A stretch of DNA of 64,000 nt from Firmicutes bacterium TM09-10 (lineage in GTDB: Bacteria; Bacillota; Clostridia; Lachnospirales; Lachnospiraceae), in assembly GCA_003481005.1 (NCBI GenBank), contig QUKC01000010.1, positions 62,001-126,000 on the forward strand. Direction: 5' to 3'. The notes beneath the pieces are model-generated. The model was given only the letters and a program-made list of their open reading frames with translations, did not search any database and had not been told where the DNA came from. This document shows positions 59,601 to 64,000 of the stretch, in pieces; within the stretch, counting starts at the first letter, position 1, and each line of letters begins with the position of its first letter. A program made the position numbers and the translations under genes.

Positions 59601-61154
59601 TCAGTGCTGAACGTTTTCTACAGAGCGTTCCGCAGTTTGCAGTTTTTTCAGACGGTTGACCAGCTTATGATCCGGATTATGCCGGACTCTGCATTCCTTA
59701 TCGAGCATCATTACCGCTTCATCGCCATCGGCGCATGGGGGCCATTCGATCCCGGAAATTTCCGGTTTTCCAGTCCTTGCAAAGCTTACCCATGCCTGAC
59801 TGATCTGCTCCTGCAGCCGATTTGTTTCCTCCCCGCAATTGCACACCGGAACCTTATCGATGTTATGAAAAGCGAAGGGGATTTCCGAACAGTGCCATGC
59901 AATTTTTCCATCGAACATCGGAAATTCATAGGTAAACTGAAAGGAATAAATCTTGCTGTCCGGACACTTTACCCGCTCTTTGATGAACCGGATTGTCGGT
60001 TCCCGAAAGATGGTATCCACTGACAGAAGATCCATCGGCGCTTTATCCGGGTAGATTTTCAGGAATTCATCTATCAGCTCAATTCCTTCTTCTCCCAATG
60101 CATCGCTTACTTTTTCTTCCACTTCTTTTCTGGTAAATTCGTATTTTCCGGAAATCGCCGGTCCGAAATCAAATTCTCCAAGCACAGTGCCGATCAGCAG
60201 CGGAATTTTTTTCGTTTCTTCCCGAAATCCATGTTTGATCGCATCTCCGAAATAACTTTGATTTTTGTGCGGATGATTTCCGACATATTCGCCTTTTTGT
60301 GCAACCTTCGGTGCTGCATTTTCATAAGCCTGCGCAAGCTGATCGTAAGGAAGGGTTTCCAATTGATCGACATCTTTTTCTTCCAGACCCAGCTCTGCAA
60401 GCATTGCTCCGATAATCTCTCTTCCGTTCCCGTCTTCTGCATCGCCGAGAAGATCCGGATCTAATACACCGCTTTCAATAATTCCCTTATGAAACAAACC
60501 ATCCGCTTCCGGCATTTGTAAAAGTGACCAGACCTTTACCCCGCCGCCGGACTGGCCAAACAGGGTTACATTTTCCGGATCTCCGCCAAACCCCTCAATA
60601 TTATCCCGGATCCATTCCAGGGCTGCGATCAGATCCAGATTTCCTGCATTCGCAGAATCCTTGTATTTTTCTCCAAAGGGAGACAAATCCAGATATCCCA
60701 GCACATTCAGCCTGTGATTCACCGATACGACAACAACATCTCCGGCTCTGCTTAAATTTTCTCCGTCATAAGCGAGCTGTTCGATGGAAGATCCCGCTGA
60801 AAATCCACCACCGTGCAGCCATACCATAACCGGACGTTTCCTGCCATCCCGAATGGACGGCGTCCAGATATTTAAGTTCTGGCAATCCTCTTTTTCCGGC
60901 CAGTACATATGCGGAACCATCATTTCTCCATTTCCGCCCGGCTGTTCCGGATGCAAAAGCGGGCTCACATAGCCATAGGACTGTACATCTTTGACTCCGT
61001 CCCAGGGCTTTACCCGTTCCGGTTTCCGGAAGCGCTGTGCATGCGCATACGGAATTCCTTTAAAAATACAGGTTCCATTCCATTCATATCCCCGCAGTGC
61101 CCCCTCTTTTGTCTGCACGACCGGATAGTCTTCCTGATAAATAAATTTGTTCAT
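59601..61154 (-). CDS. Type B carboxylesterase
   Basis: 517 residues, RBS AGAGGAGA, no signal peptide. Alpha/beta hydrolase of the carboxylesterase/para-nitrobenzyl-esterase family: oxyanion motif WLHGGGFSAGS, nucleophile elbow LFGQSGGGVKVW (catalytic Ser), and the later Glu/His region (WHCSEIPFAFHNID). It hydrolyses esters of small alcohols or acylated plant compounds; the exact substrate is open. No operon partner. Confidence 0.92.
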   Translation of the reverse strand: MNKFIYQEDYPVVQTKEGALRGYEWNGTCIFKGIPYAHAQRFRKPERVKPWDGVKDVQSYGYVSPLLHPEQPGGNGEMMVPHMYWPEKEDCQNLNIWTPSIRDGRKRPVMVWLHGGGFSAGSSIEQLAYDGENLSRAGDVVVVSVNHRLNVLGYLDLSPFGEKYKDSANAGNLDLIAALEWIRDNIEGFGGDPENVTLFGQSGGGVKVWSLLQMPEADGLFHKGIIESGVLDPDLLGDAEDGNGREIIGAMLAELGLEEKDVDQLETLPYDQLAQAYENAAPKVAQKGEYVGNHPHKNQSYFGDAIKHGFREETKKIPLLIGTVLGEFDFGPAISGKYEFTRKEVEEKVSDALGEEGIELIDEFLKIYPDKAPMDLLSVDTIFREPTIRFIKERVKCPDSKIYSFQFTYEFPMFDGKIAWHCSEIPFAFHNIDKVPVCNCGEETNRLQEQISQAWVSFARTGKPEISGIEWPPCADGDEAVMMLDKECRVRHNPDHKLVNRLKKLQTAERSVENVQH

Positions 61155-61204
61155 GTGCGTTCTCTCCTCTTTCGTATTTTTTAACTATTCCATCCCACTG
61201 TCGT

Positions 61205-61250
61205 AAACAATAGAATGCACGCTCTGCGAGCATTCTATTGTCATGAATCA
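61205..61250. repeat. Hairpin repeat, CAATAGAATGC family
   Basis: Nearly identical to 24329-24372 (perfect 11-bp hairpin followed by TCATGAATCAA). It lies between the carboxylesterase and ldh genes and partly overlaps the ldh terminator. Confidence 0.85.
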
Positions 61251-61294
61251 AAAAACGGCAGGTGATATCCTTTTTCAGAAACATCAGCCTGCCG
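61249..61294 (-). terminator. Terminator of ldh
   Basis: CCGGCAGG and CCTGCCG form the stem, with inner pairs, followed by TTTTTT on the minus strand. Confidence 0.75.
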
Positions 61295-61351
61295 GATTCT
61301 CTTTTATTGTACCATAGGAAATCCCGCCACAAAATAGCAAATACTGCCCGG

Positions 61352-62296
61352 TTATACATTATCTTTGATAATGCCCTTTAAAATTTCTGCGGATTTTTTC
61401 AGCGCCAGGAGCTCGGTTTCGCTCAGCTCGATCGGCACAACCGTTTCAATTCCGTTTGCATCCACCACTGCCGGAATGCTGAGTACCACATCGTAGAGAC
61501 CGTATTCCCCGGTCATCAGGCTTGATACCGGCATGATCGACTTCTCATCCCGCACAATCGCTGAGCAGATTCTGACCACCGCCATTGCAATGCCGTAGTA
61601 GGTTGCGTGTTTTTTGGAAATAATTTCATATGCGCTGTTTTTCACATGATCGAAGATCTTCTTCATCGAATCTTCGTGGTTAAAATGTCCGCGCAACTCG
61701 CAAAAATCTCTGATCTTCAGTCCGCCGACACGGGCATCGCTCCATGCTGCCAGTTCACTGTCCCCATGCTCGCCGATGATATAGGCATGCACGCTTCTGC
61801 TGTCCACATCCAGATGCTCCCCAAGCTCATACCGGAATCTTCCGGTATCCAGAACGGTTCCGGAGCCGATGACGCGGTTCGCGGGATAGCCCGATTCCTT
61901 CAGCGCAATATAGGTCAGGATGTCCACCGGGTTGGAAACGATCAGTAAAATGCCTTCAAAATCCCGCTTTTTGATCTCACCGACAATCGACCGCATGATC
62001 TTTGCATTTTTCTGGATCAGATCCAGCCGTGTTTCCTCCGGCTTCTGGTTCGCGCCCGCTGTGATCACAATGATGGCTGCATCCGAAACGTCGTCATAGG
62101 TTCCTGCATATATTTTCATCGGGCTTGCAAATGCCATCCCATGACTGATATCCAGAGCCTCTCCCTCTGCACGGTTCTGATCCGCATCGATCAGCACCAT
62201 CTCGGAAAACAGCTTGCTCTGCATCAGAGCAAACGCAGAAGAGGAACCTACGAAGCCGCATCCTACCATTGCTACTTTTCTACTATTTATCGCCAT
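61352..62296 (-). CDS. ldh: L-lactate dehydrogenase
   Basis: 314 residues, RBS AGGAGG. NAD-binding MVGCGFVGSSSAFAL, the substrate-binding loop QKPEETRLDLIQKN (Gln/Arg of lactate-type rather than malate-type enzymes), NPVDILTYI, GSGTVLDTGRFR and the catalytic His in IGEHGDSE. It reduces pyruvate to L-lactate to regenerate NAD+ in fermentation. Single gene with its own terminator. Confidence 0.95.
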   Translation of the reverse strand: MAINSRKVAMVGCGFVGSSSAFALMQSKLFSEMVLIDADQNRAEGEALDISHGMAFASPMKIYAGTYDDVSDAAIIVITAGANQKPEETRLDLIQKNAKIMRSIVGEIKKRDFEGILLIVSNPVDILTYIALKESGYPANRVIGSGTVLDTGRFRYELGEHLDVDSRSVHAYIIGEHGDSELAAWSDARVGGLKIRDFCELRGHFNHEDSMKKIFDHVKNSAYEIISKKHATYYGIAMAVVRICSAIVRDEKSIMPVSSLMTGEYGLYDVVLSIPAVVDANGIETVVPIELSETELLALKKSAEILKGIIKDNV

Positions 62297-62344
62297 TGAT
62301 ATTTCCTCCTATCTTTCCAACTTTTGCTTTCCTTCCGCTATCTT

Positions 62345-62968
62345 TCAGCGAACGACCTTTTCAAAATCTGACGCCGGGTGTTTGCAGATCGGACATACAT
62401 AATCCTCCGGCAGCACTTCCCCGACATACTCATATCCACAAATCTTGCAGCGCCACACAGTCTGACCATTCTCAGTCTTTCCGACTGCTTCCGGCTTCGG
62501 CTTGATCTCCTTTAGATAATATTCATAGGTTACAGATGGATCCTTGCTCAAAACATCCATATCCGTGATCTCTCCGATGAACATCGTATGGGAGCCGAGG
62601 TCTACCATATGATCTACCTTTGCCGAAATATATGCATTTGTGCCCTCTGTCACATAATAAATTCCATTTTCGCTACGCCTGCAGGCTTCGTATCCCTCAA
62701 ACTTGTCCACATCCCTGCCGGACTGAAAACCGAACCGTTTAAACAGCTCAAAATCTGCTGCCTGGCTGATGACTGAGACTGTGAATTTCCCCGTGTTCAC
62801 AATCATATCATGAGTCGCATTCGCCTTATTTATACAGATACTCAGCTGATTCGGCGCAGACGCTGCCTGAATCGCCGTATTGATGATGCAGCCGTTATCC
62901 TTTTTTCCTTCTTTCGCGGTTAAAACAAATAATCCATAGCTTAATTTATACATTGCTTCTTTATTCAT
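62345..62968 (-). CDS. Flavin reductase-rubredoxin fusion (Hrb-like)
   Basis: 207 residues, RBS GGGAGG. Residues 1-150 are a flavin-reductase FMN-binding domain (LSYGLFVLTAKEGKKDNGC, SVISQAADFELFKRFGF). The C-terminal 45 residues are a rubredoxin with both CxxC pairs (CKICGY and CPICKHPASDF). High-molecular-weight rubredoxins of this form pass electrons from NAD(P)H to A-type flavoproteins that reduce O2 or NO. It lies 48 nt upstream of ldh on the same strand and may share a message. Confidence 0.92.
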   Translation of the reverse strand: MNKEAMYKLSYGLFVLTAKEGKKDNGCIINTAIQAASAPNQLSICINKANATHDMIVNTGKFTVSVISQAADFELFKRFGFQSGRDVDKFEGYEACRRSENGIYYVTEGTNAYISAKVDHMVDLGSHTMFIGEITDMDVLSKDPSVTYEYYLKEIKPKPEAVGKTENGQTVWRCKICGYEYVGEVLPEDYVCPICKHPASDFEKVVR

Positions 62969-63054
62969 TTTGATTCCTCCCGTCTTTTTCTTTACTTGTA
63001 TTATATCCCAATCTTATTCCAGCGTCAATATAATAATAGTAATTATTACTATTA

Positions 63055-63276
63055 TTATTTACAGTGTTTCTCCTTCATCTTTTTCAGATACTGCGCCTTC
63101 AGCCGGTTTTCTTCCTCCAGCCGTCGGATTTCCTCCTGCAGATGCTGCACATATTCCCGGGTCAGCTTCACTCCGCCGCGCACTGCCACATCGGAATGCT
63201 GCTCCATTTCATCCAGCCACTGCATCAGCGACTTTTCCCTGATATCATTATAGGTATTGTCCGGTCTCGTAAACAT
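63055..63276 (-). CDS. Small coiled-coil protein of unknown function
   Basis: 73 residues with a perfect AAGGAGG site. The second half is a charged helix (LQEEIRRLEEENRLKAQYL) that should form a coiled coil. An RGGVKLTREYV segment precedes it. No family recognised. It follows the larger gene at 63315 by 38 nt and is probably transcribed with it. Confidence 0.75.
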   Translation of the reverse strand: MFTRPDNTYNDIREKSLMQWLDEMEQHSDVAVRGGVKLTREYVQHLQEEIRRLEEENRLKAQYLKKMKEKHCK

Positions 63277-63314
63277 GAATTCCTCCTTAAATCCCTGATG
63301 CAGAGCCGGATCCT

Positions 63315-64000
63315 TTATCCGGCATACGGCACATACTCAAAGCAGTCACTGATGGAAACACCGTTAATTCTTCCTTCCCACTCGTCTTCGGAAGGATGCT
63401 CCAGCTCAAACTCGCAAATTCGTCCGTCATCCAGCATTGCTTCCGCATATGCTTCGCCATCTGTTTTCAGAAGGACAAAATGCGTTCCGGCAGGGAGCGT
63501 CTCTTTCTGTCCGCTGCCGCGTTTTGTATTCGCCTCCCGCACAGACAGCTCCATATCAATGGACGAGGTCAGCTCCACTTTCCAGTCTGTATAAGTGGAA
63601 ACAATTGTCCACAGCAAATCCTCTGTTTTCGGAATTCCATCTTCCTCTACATGGAATTTCTTGTAAGCCTCATAGGTTCCAAGAATATCAAAGCGTTTGC
63701 TCAGCACAAAGCTCTCCGGGTCAAAGGGCTGATTCGGATCAATTCCAAGATAATCTGCTGTTACAAGTCTCAGATCATTTTTCATCAGTTCAAAAATCTG
63801 CAGATATTTACCGTCACCTTCTCCCATTGTTTCCAGATACAGCCATGTTTTCCCGTTCTGTGTCCGGATCAGATATCCATAGGCGCTGTAGCCACATCCG
63901 CCATAATAATCGGAGTCCATAAACATCTCCGTATCATAGCTGTTGCCGTCGCAGTGAATCACGATAGAGTCCGCATAATCATACTCATCCCGGTCTGCAG
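63315..64000 (-). CDS. Uncharacterised protein (partial, runs off right edge)
   Basis: The frame stays open to the right edge (…DEYDYADSIVIHCDGNS), so the true start is outside the window; the GTG at 63962 has no ribosome site. At least 228 residues are visible, acidic and beta-rich, with no membrane segment in view. Phrases such as GYSAYGYLIRTQNGKTWLYL and FVLLKTDGEAYAEAMLDDGR do not match a family I know. Confidence 0.7.
   Translation of the reverse strand, partial: ADRDEYDYADSIVIHCDGNSYDTEMFMDSDYYGGCGYSAYGYLIRTQNGKTWLYLETMGEGDGKYLQIFELMKNDLRLVTADYLGIDPNQPFDPESFVLSKRFDILGTYEAYKKFHVEEDGIPKTEDLLWTIVSTYTDWKVELTSSIDMELSVREANTKRGSGQKETLPAGTHFVLLKTDGEAYAEAMLDDGRICEFELEHPSEDEWEGRINGVSISDCFEYVPYAG

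Overview
The window reads as chromosome of a gut-type Firmicute, most likely a Lachnospiraceae member (a Blautia-like genome is my guess, from memory). The evidence is AGGAGG-type ribosome binding sites, a T-box leader, a lysine riboswitch, TTGACA/TATAAT promoters, an HPr-like protein, two DegV proteins, a SEC-C methionine aminopeptidase, a UMF1-type MFS transporter and an NhaC-type transporter under lysine control. I see no rRNA, tRNA, CRISPR array or prophage.

1-12.1 kb is a self-contained catabolic island. A minus-strand operon encodes an oligopeptide-type ABC transporter (two permeases, two ATPases, a lipoprotein), a Gfo/Idh/MocA oxidoreductase and a xylose-isomerase-like TIM-barrel protein cut by the left edge. 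A divergent plus-strand operon holds a LacI regulator, a SnoaL-like protein and a sugar O-acetyltransferase. A third, minus-strand operon encodes a pair resembling the two subunits of C-glycoside deglycosidase. Both catabolic promoters carry ATGAAA/TTTCAT palindromes just downstream of the -10 box, so the LacI protein probably controls the whole island. The best reading is oxidise-then-cleave catabolism of plant C- or O-glycosides.

12.2-27.3 kb is housekeeping: methionine aminopeptidase overlapping an ABC-F gene, a MATE pump, T-box-controlled ileS, a HEAT-repeat protein, a ClC channel, a UMF1 transporter, nicotinate phosphoribosyltransferase and DegV. Several structured intergenic repeats lie between these genes.

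27.3-35.8 kb looks like a decayed carbohydrate locus. It has a second Gfo/Idh/MocA gene, a deletion scar joining an LplB-type permease fragment to the C-terminus of a solute-binding protein, an apparently complete IS607-family element (tnpA, tnpB and a probable omega-RNA), a diguanylate cyclase, an AraC regulator and a GH31-like protein without its catalytic barrel.

35.9-48.6 kb holds DNA repair and redox genes (nth, free-methionine sulfoxide reductase), an AlbA/RecG-like regulator, UDP-sugar genes, a probable membrane-lipid module (PlsC, GT4), then an 840-bp intergenic region packed with hairpins and a candidate C-rich small RNA. The same C-rich motif recurs in the 3' end of the neighbouring HPr/Crh-like transcript. 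DegV and MraY follow.

48.7-64 kb holds a very large hybrid histidine kinase with a degenerate HD-GYP-like region, LOG, flavodoxin, sulfatase, the lysine-riboswitch-controlled transporter, pgi, a carboxylesterase, ldh, a flavin reductase-rubredoxin fusion and two uncharacterised genes, the last running off the right edge.
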